Source: Pelagicoccus albus (lineage in GTDB: Bacteria > Verrucomicrobiota > Verrucomicrobiia > Opitutales > Opitutaceae). Taken from it: a stretch of DNA of 64,000 nt. A model generated the notes under the pieces. It did no database searches and was not told the origin of the DNA. It saw only the letters and a program-made list of their open reading frames with translations. Shown here one piece after another: positions 16,514-25,500 of this stretch. The DNA is taken from the NCBI RefSeq assembly GCF_014230145.1, contig NZ_JACHVC010000013.1, forward strand, positions 124,001 through 188,000, written 5' to 3'. A program made the translations under genes and the position numbers. The stretch's first letter is position 1, and each line of letters starts with the position of its first letter.

Positions 16514-18634
16514 TTAGAAATCGTAGCGCACTGTTGCGCCGATTTGACGCGGAGCTGCCATCGCCTCGTAACGCATATCTCCCTCTCCGTTGTCGAAGTA
16601 GAAGACGCGGCTGGCATAGCGTTCATCGCTCAGGTTCTTGGCCCAGAGCGCAAAAGTCCAATCTTCGAGGCGGTAGCCAATGGAGGCGTTTGCCACAGTC
16701 ATGGCATCACGCTCTTGAGTATGGCTGTTCGATTCAAAGTAGGAATCTCGGCCAGCGATTGAGAAAGATCCAAACAAGCCTTCCGGAGAATTGTAGCTTA
16801 GGCGCAGGTTGTAAGTGTAGCTCGGAGCGTTGGCCAATTCGCGAGCTGGCACTAGTCCGCTGGGATCGGTGTAGGAATCCCTTTCCGCATCCAAGAAACC
16901 GATACCGGCATCGAGGGTCCATTCGTCATTGATCCACCACTTGATTTCAGCTTCCACCCCCGAGTGAGTCGCTCCATCACCATTCACGGTCAGATAACGG
17001 AAAAATCCGCCTGCACCGACCGAGTCGCGGAGTTGGGTATCTTCACGTTCGAGGTAGAACGCTGTCACTTGACCCGTGAGACGATTGTCCAGCCAACGTC
17101 CACGCAAGCCTGCTTCGAAGTTCCAAAGGGTTTCGGTATCATAGAGAGCTGGCATGTCTGGCGTCGTGAAGGTTCCGCTGTTAGCGCCCCCCGCCTTGTA
17201 ACCTTTAACAAGGCTGGCAAATCCCATCAAACTGTCGCTCAGATCCTGTTCGAGGCTGAGCTTGCCGCCAAACAAAGAGTCGTCGTTGTCCCGATTTCCA
17301 TCGTAGAGATAGCCTTGGTAATACCCCATCTCATCGGATTGCGAGTCGAAGCTGACATCGTAATCTTCGAAGCGAAGTCCCGCCACAAGCCGAGTCCTTT
17401 CCGCAAGCTGAAAATCCATTTGGCCAAAAACGGCTAGGGTTTCTGTCTTGAAAACAGAATACACGTCGACCTGACCAAAATACCATTCACCGCCTGAAGG
17501 ATCTCCATCGCGATAGAGAACGTCGGAATCTTCTTCCAACTGTTGGTAATACAATCCTACGGTCCAACGGTTTGCATTATCCATACTGCTGTCGAAGCGT
17601 AGTTCCTGGCTAACTACTTCGCGGTCGCGATTTGTCTCTAAGTAACCGGCGTAGGAGGCATCTGTCCAATCCGCATCGTAGCTGTAAAGTGAATCAGTCT
17701 GAACAAAGGATGTCTTGGATGTGAACTGCTGGCCATCCTGCAGTTCGTAGAGTCCTTTCAGGCTTAGGCCCAAGCTTTCTTGTTCATCGCGACCTGGCTC
17801 GTCCGAGTAGGTCACATACTCCTCGTTTGTCATGGCGAACTGGTCGTATCCGTTATCCGAATTCGCATAGAGCAGGGATGCGTCCCATTGGAAGGCATCC
17901 TCTTTCCAGCGCAGTTTCAGGCGAGCAGCCGACTCTTCACGCTCATTGGTTGGACGATCGAGCGTGCGGTTTTCGTAGAACCCGTCGCTCCCTTGCGTCA
18001 TCATAGAGAAACGCATGGTCAGCTTTTCGGGATTTGCCTCTGAAAGCGGCCCGCCAACGGCGAACTCACCACCGAACAGCGAATCCTCGCCCACAGTGGT
18101 CTGGGCATAGCCAGTCCAGTAAGGCGTTGGGTCGGCGCTGACGATGCGAATCAAGCCGCCTGCCGCGTTTGCTCCGAAAGCTCCCGCCTGTGGTCCGCGA
18201 AGCACTTCGACTTGTTGAACATCGAAAAGGCTTCCCACGGTGCCAACGCCGGTCAGGTCGAAATCGTCCATCAAGTAGACTACGGCCGAGTCCGGCGTCT
18301 CTCCTTCAAACTGGGAATTTTCGCCGATTCCTCGGAGTTGGAAATAGCGTGAACGCGACGTGCCACCCGTTGTAGTAAGGTTTGGCAGGTAAGCAGTAAG
18401 GTCGTCGAAATGCTCGAAACCAGGCGTCTGGAGAGAATCGCTGTCGAGCAAGGTAACGCTAGCCGAAGTCTCCAGCAGATCTGACTGCCAAAGGTCGCCT
18501 GTCACCACTGCTGCGGGCAATTCGAATACGTCGTCCGAGTCGTTAACGAACTCGTCGGAGTTCACCGAAGCGGTGAGCGAAACGGAGAGCAGGGCGATGG
18601 CCAGCGGCGTTTGCGTGTTATTGGTTTTCTTCAT
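16514..18634 (-). CDS. TonB-dependent receptor under TPP-riboswitch control, probable thiamine receptor
   Basis: 706 residues: a signal peptide (MKKTNNTQTPLAIALLSVSL start), a plug domain at ~35-165 with FQLRGIGEN and QQVEVLRGPQAGAFGANAAGGLI, then a ~22-strand barrel ending with RQIGATVRYDF (terminal Phe). No CarboxypepD-like N-terminal domain is present. The substrate is suggested by the TPP riboswitch in its 5' leader (18722-18832): in Bacteroidota TPP-controlled TonB receptors with PnuT transporters take up thiamine or its precursors. It is divergent from the PnuT/kinase pair. Confidence 0.9.
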   Translation of the reverse strand: MKKTNNTQTPLAIALLSVSLTASVNSDEFVNDSDDVFELPAAVVTGDLWQSDLLETSASVTLLDSDSLQTPGFEHFDDLTAYLPNLTTTGGTSRSRYFQLRGIGENSQFEGETPDSAVVYLMDDFDLTGVGTVGSLFDVQQVEVLRGPQAGAFGANAAGGLIRIVSADPTPYWTGYAQTTVGEDSLFGGEFAVGGPLSEANPEKLTMRFSMMTQGSDGFYENRTLDRPTNEREESAARLKLRWKEDAFQWDASLLYANSDNGYDQFAMTNEEYVTYSDEPGRDEQESLGLSLKGLYELQDGQQFTSKTSFVQTDSLYSYDADWTDASYAGYLETNRDREVVSQELRFDSSMDNANRWTVGLYYQQLEEDSDVLYRDGDPSGGEWYFGQVDVYSVFKTETLAVFGQMDFQLAERTRLVAGLRFEDYDVSFDSQSDEMGYYQGYLYDGNRDNDDSLFGGKLSLEQDLSDSLMGFASLVKGYKAGGANSGTFTTPDMPALYDTETLWNFEAGLRGRWLDNRLTGQVTAFYLEREDTQLRDSVGAGGFFRYLTVNGDGATHSGVEAEIKWWINDEWTLDAGIGFLDAERDSYTDPSGLVPARELANAPSYTYNLRLSYNSPEGLFGSFSIAGRDSYFESNSHTQERDAMTVANASIGYRLEDWTFALWAKNLSDERYASRVFYFDNGEGDMRYEAMAAPRQIGATVRYDF

Positions 18635-19030
18635 TTAGGATCTCAATTTGTAGTTTATGAGACCCGGCTAAGAGCGAAGAAAAGTGGTCCCGGGCACATG
18701 CCTATTTCGGTACCATTCCTTTTCCTACGCCGGTATCAACCGGATCAGGTTCTAAGGGACCGCTGCAGCGCGTTTCGCGTTAACGAAACACTTAGCAGGC
18801 ATCTCAGACCGATTGCACGGTCGCCCCTAAGGATGTGGGCAGAGGTGACAAGACGACGCTCGCTTGTCAACCCCTTGATTCACAGAAAGCGCGTCTTCGA
18901 ATGATAATTTAAAGCTTGGCAGGATTTGATTGCGTTCTTGCCCTCGACCTCCGGAACCGCCAGACCTTGCGGCTGTTCGCAATCGGGAGCCACGTTAATC
19001 GCCAAACGCAAACTCCTTGGGAAAAACGAG
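18635..19030. other. Divergent regulatory region of the thiamine locus
   Basis: This 396-base gap holds the TPP riboswitch on the minus strand (18722-18832). The plus-strand part (18840-19030) has no aptamer. I see no convincing coding frame in it. Confidence 0.7.
18722..18832 (-). ncRNA. TPP riboswitch (THI element)
   Basis: On the minus strand the consensus blocks occur in order: TTAGGGGCGACCG, then GGTCTGAGATGCC (the CUGAGA block) and AACCTGATCCGGTTGATACC followed by GGCGTAGGAAAAGG. These are the conserved pyrimidine-sensor and pyrophosphate-sensor parts. The variable P3 arm is present (CGTTTCGTTAACGCGAAACG hairpin). The aptamer ends ~85 bases before the receptor ATG; no strong terminator lies in between, so control is more likely at translation. 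Nothing similar is seen on the plus strand for pnuT. Confidence 0.93.
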
Positions 19031-19633
19031 ATGGATACTATTCTAACACAAATACAAAACACCTCAGCAGTCGAGTGGCTGGGAACGGCAACAGGCTTGA
19101 TCGGGGTGTATTTGAGTATTAAAGAGAAAGCCCTCGCATGGCTTTTCTTCATTCTCTGTTACGTTCTTTACGTATACCTCAGCTTCACAGCGTCTCTGTT
19201 TGCTGCCATGGTTTTGAACGCGATCTTTATTCCAATCTCAGCTTGGGGCTGGTTGCAATGGGGGCGTAGTTCCAAAAATTCGGATAAGCCGGAGGTCAGG
19301 ATTTCCAAGACGAACCCGACTCAATGCCTATGGCTCGGATGTATCGCTATTTTGGGCACAGCTGGTCTCGGCTTGTTCCTGCAGAATTTTACAGAGGGTG
19401 CTTTGCCCTTTCTCGACGCCTTCGCCACGGTTGTTTCCCTAATTGCCCAATGGATGCTCGGGCGTAAGCTGTTGGAGAATTGGCTGGCTTGGATAGTGGC
19501 CGATAGCTGTTTCATCATCCTGTGGGGCTGGCAAGGTTACTGGGTCGCTCTGTTGATGTTCCTTGTATTCACTTTTATGGCCACCACCGGCTATCTGAGC
19601 TGGAGAAAAGAGATCTCGGAAATCGAAAAATGA
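19031..19633 (+). CDS. pnuT: PnuC/PnuT-family vitamin transporter
   Basis: Start at ATG 19031, 35 codons into the longest frame; the residues before it are not membrane-like. About 200 residues in seven membrane helices, with the PnuC pattern: TATGLIGVYLSIKEKALAWLF, NAIFIPISAWGWLQW (W-x-W), TVVSLIAQWMLGRKLLENWLAWIVAD and LMFLVFTFMATTGYLSWR. PnuC carries nicotinamide riboside and PnuT carries thiamine by facilitated diffusion with trapping by phosphorylation. The adjacent TPP-controlled receptor and downstream kinase favour thiamine, but residues do not separate the two and NR remains possible. Its stop overlaps the kinase start (ATGA at 19630). Confidence 0.85.
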   Translation: MDTILTQIQNTSAVEWLGTATGLIGVYLSIKEKALAWLFFILCYVLYVYLSFTASLFAAMVLNAIFIPISAWGWLQWGRSSKNSDKPEVRISKTNPTQCLWLGCIAILGTAGLGLFLQNFTEGALPFLDAFATVVSLIAQWMLGRKLLENWLAWIVADSCFIILWGWQGYWVALLMFLVFTFMATTGYLSWRKEISEIEK

Positions 19634-20157
19634 GTAGCCAATCAAAACTTCGCAGAATCGTTTTTATTGGTGCAGAATGTACTGGGAAAAGTACTTTGGC
19701 ACAGGCGGTAGCGGCTCGCTTGGGAGCTCCTTGTTCAGAGGAATACGTCAGGATACATGCCGAACAATTAGAACGGCCTCTGGACGCTACAGACCTAGAG
19801 CCGATCGCTCACGGTCAGCTCCGACTCGAAGATCAAGCGGCGACCATGGCGAGTGAGTTTGTAGTGCACGATACCAATATCCTCTCCTCGATTCTCTACG
19901 CGGAGCATTATTTCGACACCCATTTGGATTGGGTCGATTCGCTTTTCGAAGAACGCTGCTACGACAGCTATTTTCTTTGCCAGTCGGATATTCCCTGGGT
20001 GGCAGATCCCGGACAAAGAGTGAGTCCGGAGGAGCGGGCCCTACTGCAGGAAAGATTCATTGCCATTCTAAATCGGTACGACATTTCCTACGTCCCGGTC
20101 TGCGGAACCTTAGAGGAACGCATCACGATCGTTAACAAGAAGCTAGGGCTCGACTGA
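19630..20157 (+). CDS. NadR-like P-loop kinase (probable vitamin-trapping kinase)
   Basis: 175 residues. The Walker A loop is FIGAECTGKSTLA near residues 12-24, in the form seen in the ribosylnicotinamide kinase domain of NadR-type proteins (G-x-E-S/C-x-G-K-S/T). VRIHAEQLERPLDATDLE, VVHDTNILSSILYAEHYF (Walker B-like Asp) and DSYFLCQSDIPWVADPGQR follow, matching the family. It overlaps pnuT by ATGA, so the pair is translationally coupled. Role: phosphorylate the incoming vitamin; thiamine by context, NR by closest family. Confidence 0.8.
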   Translation: MSSQSKLRRIVFIGAECTGKSTLAQAVAARLGAPCSEEYVRIHAEQLERPLDATDLEPIAHGQLRLEDQAATMASEFVVHDTNILSSILYAEHYFDTHLDWVDSLFEERCYDSYFLCQSDIPWVADPGQRVSPEERALLQERFIAILNRYDISYVPVCGTLEERITIVNKKLGLD

Positions 20158-20202
20158 GCTGCGAGAAATCAAAGAAGCCGATAAGTCGATCACTACTTGG
20201 TG

Positions 20203-22191
20203 TTAGTGGGTAGGATTTGATTCGAAATCCAAGTCTGTTCGCTCTCGAACAATCTTAACACGGTCCCCTGTATCACGCATTGAATACAGTTTTCCTTTGG
20301 CGTTTTTGAAAGGTCTATGCAGCACCATCATGAGCTCGCCTTCAAAGGTTTCAAACAGCATGCCGTGACCAGAGTCATGCTTCACCAATGGATCCAATTG
20401 CTCCCACGGTCCCTGCAGGTTTCCACTCTTGGAACGGGCTAAGGTCTGGACGTAAACATCGTTTTCATAGCTCGACCAGAGCATTAGCAAACGCCCCTTC
20501 TTAGTGCGAAAGAGCTGTGGCCCATCGGTCACGTAGCGCAGAGGATCCGTGCTAGGAGTGAGTGATCCATTTAGCCAGGGAGCGTCCGAGGCTTTGAACA
20601 GATGAATGGGGTCGCCGATTGTTTGCGACAAGTCTTCAGAGAGCTTGATCGCCTCCATGGTGCCGTCTATGCGCTGTATCCATTCATGAGCGTACACAAG
20701 CCACGGCTCCTCTTTTTCGTCGATAAACAAGGTACCATCGAGCGTCATGAACTCCTTAGGCGGTAAAGGTCCCGTCTTATCCCTCATTTCGAATGGTCCG
20801 TCGAGGGATTCAGAAACCGCTACGATGGTACCACGCGGGTAGGTCGAGTAGGGCACATCAGGCGCCTCTTTGAAACTCTGGGAACTGTTGTGTACTGTGG
20901 TGAAGAGATAGTACTTCCCCTTGTATTCGTGAACTTCCGGAGCCCAGGCGCCTTCCTCGCCGTATTCATTTTCCGGAACAACAAAAACCGCTTTTGGCAT
21001 ATCCCAATTTTTCAAGTCTTTCGACTTATAGGCCATGGTTCCGCGACCAACTGTTCCGCTCAGCGAGGGAATGTTTGAGGTGAAAAGGTAGTAGGTTTCC
21101 GTTTCGGCGTCAGGCACGATAAACGGATCGTGCAAGGGCATTTTATCCAAGTGAAGCGGGGACTTTAGATCGGCCCATGGATTATGCCTCGCCGCTGCGG
21201 GAGCAGAATGGGAAGTCGCGTCACCCCATTTATCCTGCAGGGCAGTCAGCTCTTCTTGGCTGAGAGGAATCACTGAACCATGTCGAAAGTGGAATGGGAA
21301 ATCGAATCCTTCAGCTGGTTCGAATTGTCCGGAGCTCAGATCCGACGTGACAAACGGTTGGTACCCAGTCCCCTTCGAGTACTGGTCCAAGATGAGACAC
21401 CAACGATCGGATTCCGGATCGATCTGATAGCACTCGGGGCCCTCGTATCCTTGAAGCTTGGACAAAGAAAAATCAGATACAGTTTCCCATGGTCCGGCGA
21501 GATGGGGAGCGGTTTCCATACTGATGCTCTTATAGAGCTCGTCTTTGGTGAAACGATAGTAACGCTCGTCGTCTCTTATGATGGTTGTATCAATTACCGT
21601 AGTTGGTTTTTCGATAAAAATGAATGGCTCTCCAAAGCTGCGAAAATCCTTGGTACGTGTCGCCCAAATGCGGTGTTTGGCAAAATCGTCACGTCCAGTA
21701 GTGGATGCCCAGAAAACGATGTACTCCTCATTGACGTCATCGTAGATAGCCTCCGGAGCCCATGTGCATCCCGCATCCTTAGGTGCCACTTCGATCAAGC
21801 GGGGTTCAGACCAATTTACCAAATCCTCCGATTCCCAGACCACGATATTGCGACTTCCGGCCGTTACGGCTCGTCCCCAGTCCGGGGTTAAATTAATCGA
21901 TAGGTCTGTGGCGATAAGGAAAAATTTGCTGTTGTCATGAGCTCGCAGGAGGTACGGGTCGCGAACTCCCTTTTCCCCCAACTCGCTGACCAAGACCGGT
22001 TCCCCTCCATTTAATGCCTTCCAGCTTTGTCCATCAAGGCTAACGGAAAAGTAGATTTGCTCGGTCATGGGCGTTTGCTCGCCCTTGAAGGTGGCGAAGA
22101 GATAGCCAGCCGGTTTTTCGGCACGCAGTAGAGGTGTCGCTGTCAGGAATAGACTGAGAACGAACGTTACGATCAGAGAGTGCTTTTTCAT
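20203..22191 (-). CDS. Secreted tandem GH43-type enzyme
   Basis: ATG 22191 opens a signal peptide (MKKHSLIVTFVLSLFLTA); the frame runs on upstream but without signal features. Two five-bladed propellers follow. The N-terminal one (~25-335) has VRDPYLLRAHDN and TWAPEAIYDDVNEEYIVFWAS; the C-terminal one (~345-660) has LHDPFIVPDAETETYYLFTS, GAWAPEVHEYKGKYYLFTT and LDGTLFIDEKEEPWLVYAHEW. Catalytic Asp is present in each H/RDP motif and a Glu in WAPE. GH43 acts mostly as arabinofuranosidase, xylosidase or galactosidase on plant or algal glycans. Two catalytic units in one chain suggests cleavage of two linkages, or one inactive binding unit. Confidence 0.85.
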   Translation of the reverse strand: MKKHSLIVTFVLSLFLTATPLLRAEKPAGYLFATFKGEQTPMTEQIYFSVSLDGQSWKALNGGEPVLVSELGEKGVRDPYLLRAHDNSKFFLIATDLSINLTPDWGRAVTAGSRNIVVWESEDLVNWSEPRLIEVAPKDAGCTWAPEAIYDDVNEEYIVFWASTTGRDDFAKHRIWATRTKDFRSFGEPFIFIEKPTTVIDTTIIRDDERYYRFTKDELYKSISMETAPHLAGPWETVSDFSLSKLQGYEGPECYQIDPESDRWCLILDQYSKGTGYQPFVTSDLSSGQFEPAEGFDFPFHFRHGSVIPLSQEELTALQDKWGDATSHSAPAAARHNPWADLKSPLHLDKMPLHDPFIVPDAETETYYLFTSNIPSLSGTVGRGTMAYKSKDLKNWDMPKAVFVVPENEYGEEGAWAPEVHEYKGKYYLFTTVHNSSQSFKEAPDVPYSTYPRGTIVAVSESLDGPFEMRDKTGPLPPKEFMTLDGTLFIDEKEEPWLVYAHEWIQRIDGTMEAIKLSEDLSQTIGDPIHLFKASDAPWLNGSLTPSTDPLRYVTDGPQLFRTKKGRLLMLWSSYENDVYVQTLARSKSGNLQGPWEQLDPLVKHDSGHGMLFETFEGELMMVLHRPFKNAKGKLYSMRDTGDRVKIVRERTDLDFESNPTH

Positions 22192-22577
22192 TAGGTCGGG
22201 GGGGCTGGTATAAACGCAAGCCAACTGCAGAAAGGGGCCTGTCGCATCGAGTCACTCACCGAACGGTTTAGAGGGCAAGCCGATCCGTATCCCTCGTTTG
22301 GGGGTAAGCTAACATTTCTTTTAAACGTACGACTTCCGTAGCCAGTAATTCAATACGTAAAATGCCGGTTCTAGCTCTATCAGCCACCCGCTGAGAAGCA
22401 ACGAGAGCGTTGGGACTTAGCTTCTATTAATGGAAATAAAGGTGATACACGCCTGTCTTTTGTAAATTGACCGTCATTTCCCTAAGTATCGACTGGAGGA
22501 TTTGACCTTAGAGCAAAGAGGAATAAACGTTTAGGCGAATCATTGTTCGTATTTTCCGCCAGCGTCCAACGCCTGCT
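22192..22577. other. Intergenic region between divergent GH43 and histidine kinase genes
   Basis: 386 bases with no supported gene. It should hold both promoters. I see no strong inverted repeat or operator, only AT-rich stretches near 22310-22330 and 22430-22470. Confidence 0.5.
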
Positions 22578-25500
22578 ATGCCCACAAATCGTACTCCATC
22601 CGATACAGACGGAATCGCAAAACTGTCCGAAACACTCGGGAGCAGCGTGCTAAATGGTCTCATTTCGACACTCGACATGCATGCCATCGTGGCGATCACC
22701 GACGAGAATGGTGTTATCGTGTACGCAAACCGTCGATTCTGCGAATTGAGCAAATACACCACAGCAGAGCTATACGGTAAAACTCACCGAATCATCAATT
22801 CGGGCTACCATTCCAAAGAGTTCTGGGAGCGTATGTGGGCCACTGTATCGTCTGGCGAAACTTGGCACGCCCAAGTGTGCAACAGGGCGAAAGATGGGAG
22901 TTTCTACTGGCTCCAGACCACAGTAAGGCCGCTTGTGGGGAAAGATGGAAATATCGAAGCCTACGTATCCATTCGAACCGATATCACCAAGCAAAAGGAG
23001 ACTGAACGTGGCCTGCAGTTATCTCGCGAACGACTTCGTTGGGCCGCGAAGTCCGCCAAACTCGGCAGCTGGGAATACGACTTGCAGACAGATCTCCTAA
23101 ACTGGTCGTGGATGACAAAAATCATCCATGAGGTCGAAGAAAACTACGAGCCGAACTTCGACGAAGCGATCGCTTTTTGCGATGGAGAAGAACACAGGCA
23201 GCGACTCGAAATTGCCTTCAAAAACGCGATTGAAAAGGGAAGCGCTTGGAATGAGGAACTCGTGATCGTCACAGGTAATGGCGTTCGAAAATGGGTTCGA
23301 TCGATCGGCGAGCCCAAAATAGTGAATGGGCAATGCGTCAGTTTGGCCGGAGTCTACCAGGACATCGACGAGGAGATTGCTCGCAGGAGGGCTGCGGAAA
23401 GAGATGCGGCGATGGTTCGCTCCATATTGGACGCATCCACCGAATTCGCGATCATCGCGACCGACGACAACGGACAGATTTCAGTCTTCAATACGGGAGC
23501 GGAACGGACTTTCGGTTATTCCGCGCGTGAATCGAGTGGCCAGCTTTCGCTGGCAGAACTGTTTACTGCCAAAGCGATACAAAACAGGTCAGAAGAATTA
23601 GCCGAGAAATTCGACATTCATGTTGGTGGCTTCCAGGTATTCGCCGAAATAGCCGCCAAAAAGGGGTTCGATTCCAGAACATGGCAAGGTAGCCGGCAGG
23701 ATGGTTCCAGTTTTGAATTTGCTGCGGTCATTACGCCGATCCATTCCGTATCGGGCGAGGTCGGTGGCTATCTCTGTATTGGTCAGGATGTTACCGAGAT
23801 AAACGAAGCAAGAAGAGCGGCCGAAGAAAGTGAACGAAAGTTTAGAGGAGCCTTTGATGCATCGGCCGTAGGCATGGGATTGGTTGCCTTGGACGGAGGA
23901 TGGATTAGCGCGAACTCCGCCATGGTCGAAATTTTGGCAGTCGATCTTGAAACGCTGAAAAGCAGGACATTGGAGAGCCACTACGATCCGGAGGACCTCG
24001 TCGAGGACCGCGATTTCCGAATCGAGATGATTGAAGGGCAACGAAAGATGCACAAGGTGCGTCGTCGTTTCCTGCGACCAAATGGAGAGACCATTTGGGT
24101 CGCCTTAACCGTCTCGCTGGTTAAAAGGGCCGACAACAAGCCTGCCTATTTTCTCTGCCAGCTAGAGAATGTGACCCGCAGTGTTAGGCTAGAGGCGGAT
24201 TTGAAGAAGACGACCAACCGCTTGTCACTTGCAGCCAAAGCGGGTGGTATCGGCATTTGGGACTGGGATTTGGTCGAGAATAAATTGGTTTGGGATGAAC
24301 AGCTCTACCGCTTGCATGGGCTCTCGCCGGAAACAACGGTCGCAAGTTTGGAAACCTGGAACCAAATACTGCATCCGGATGATGGGCGGCGAGTGCGAGA
24401 GGAAATGGAAAACGCAATCTTGGACATCAAGGAATTTGATTCTGAGTACCGTATCGTCACCCCTACCAAGTCCGTTCGAAATATCCGCACTCTCGCCCTC
24501 ATAGAGCGGGACGAGAACGGGAAGGCCATCCGAGCAGTGGGTTCCAGTTGGGACGTCACAAAAACCGTACGGCAACGTGAGGATTTGGCGAAAGCAGTCG
24601 AGGAAGCCAAGCAGGCCAGCGAAGCGAAAAGTCGCTTCTTGGCTAATATGAGCCACGAGTTGCGAACTCCACTTAACGGAGTCATGGGCATGACAACGCT
24701 GCTGCTTGGATCCGATGGCTTACTCGATGAGCAACGCCAATTCGTAGAAGTTATTCGTGATAGCGGGGAGTCCCTATTGTCTGTCATCAACGACATCTTG
24801 GATTTCTCGAAAATCGATAGCGGGAAGCTGCAAATCGAGGAATACGATTTCAACCTCGGAAATCTGGTCGCTGAAATCTCCTCCGTGATCAGCCAACGCG
24901 CGAAACTAAAGGATCTCGAATACTTTCAGCAAATCGATCCAAAGCTACCGCTGGAGTTGCGGGGCGATCCAGTCCGCTTGAGACAAATCTTGATCAATTT
25001 GACGAGCAATGCCGTCAAATTTACCGATAAGGGAAATATTCGTTTATCGGTCGCACTCAAGGGGGAGAGCGAAGAGGGAGTCGAGCTCGTATTCAAAATA
25101 TCGGATACAGGAGTTGGCATCGATGAGGAGCTGAAGGACAAGCTCTTCGAGGAGTTCACCCAAGCCGACAACAGTTCGACAAGAGAGCACGGGGGCACAG
25201 GCCTTGGTCTAGCCATCACGAAACGCCTCGTCCAGCTTATAGGAGGTAAGATAGATTTCGTAAGCACCTTGGGGACAGGTTCGGTATTTACTGTGAGCTT
25301 TCAGTTCAAGCGAGCGCAGGGGAAAGGGAACTATTCGAAACCTCTTTTCCTCAGGGACCGATCTGCCTTGCTCATTTCGAAAGACCCCGAGTTCAGGGAA
25401 GAGCTCGAAGAGGTGCTAAACCTTTGGAGCATCTACACAGGCTCTTGCTCGACTGTGGAGCAAGCGGCAGAGCTTGTGCAAAATAGGGCTGCCGTGAACG

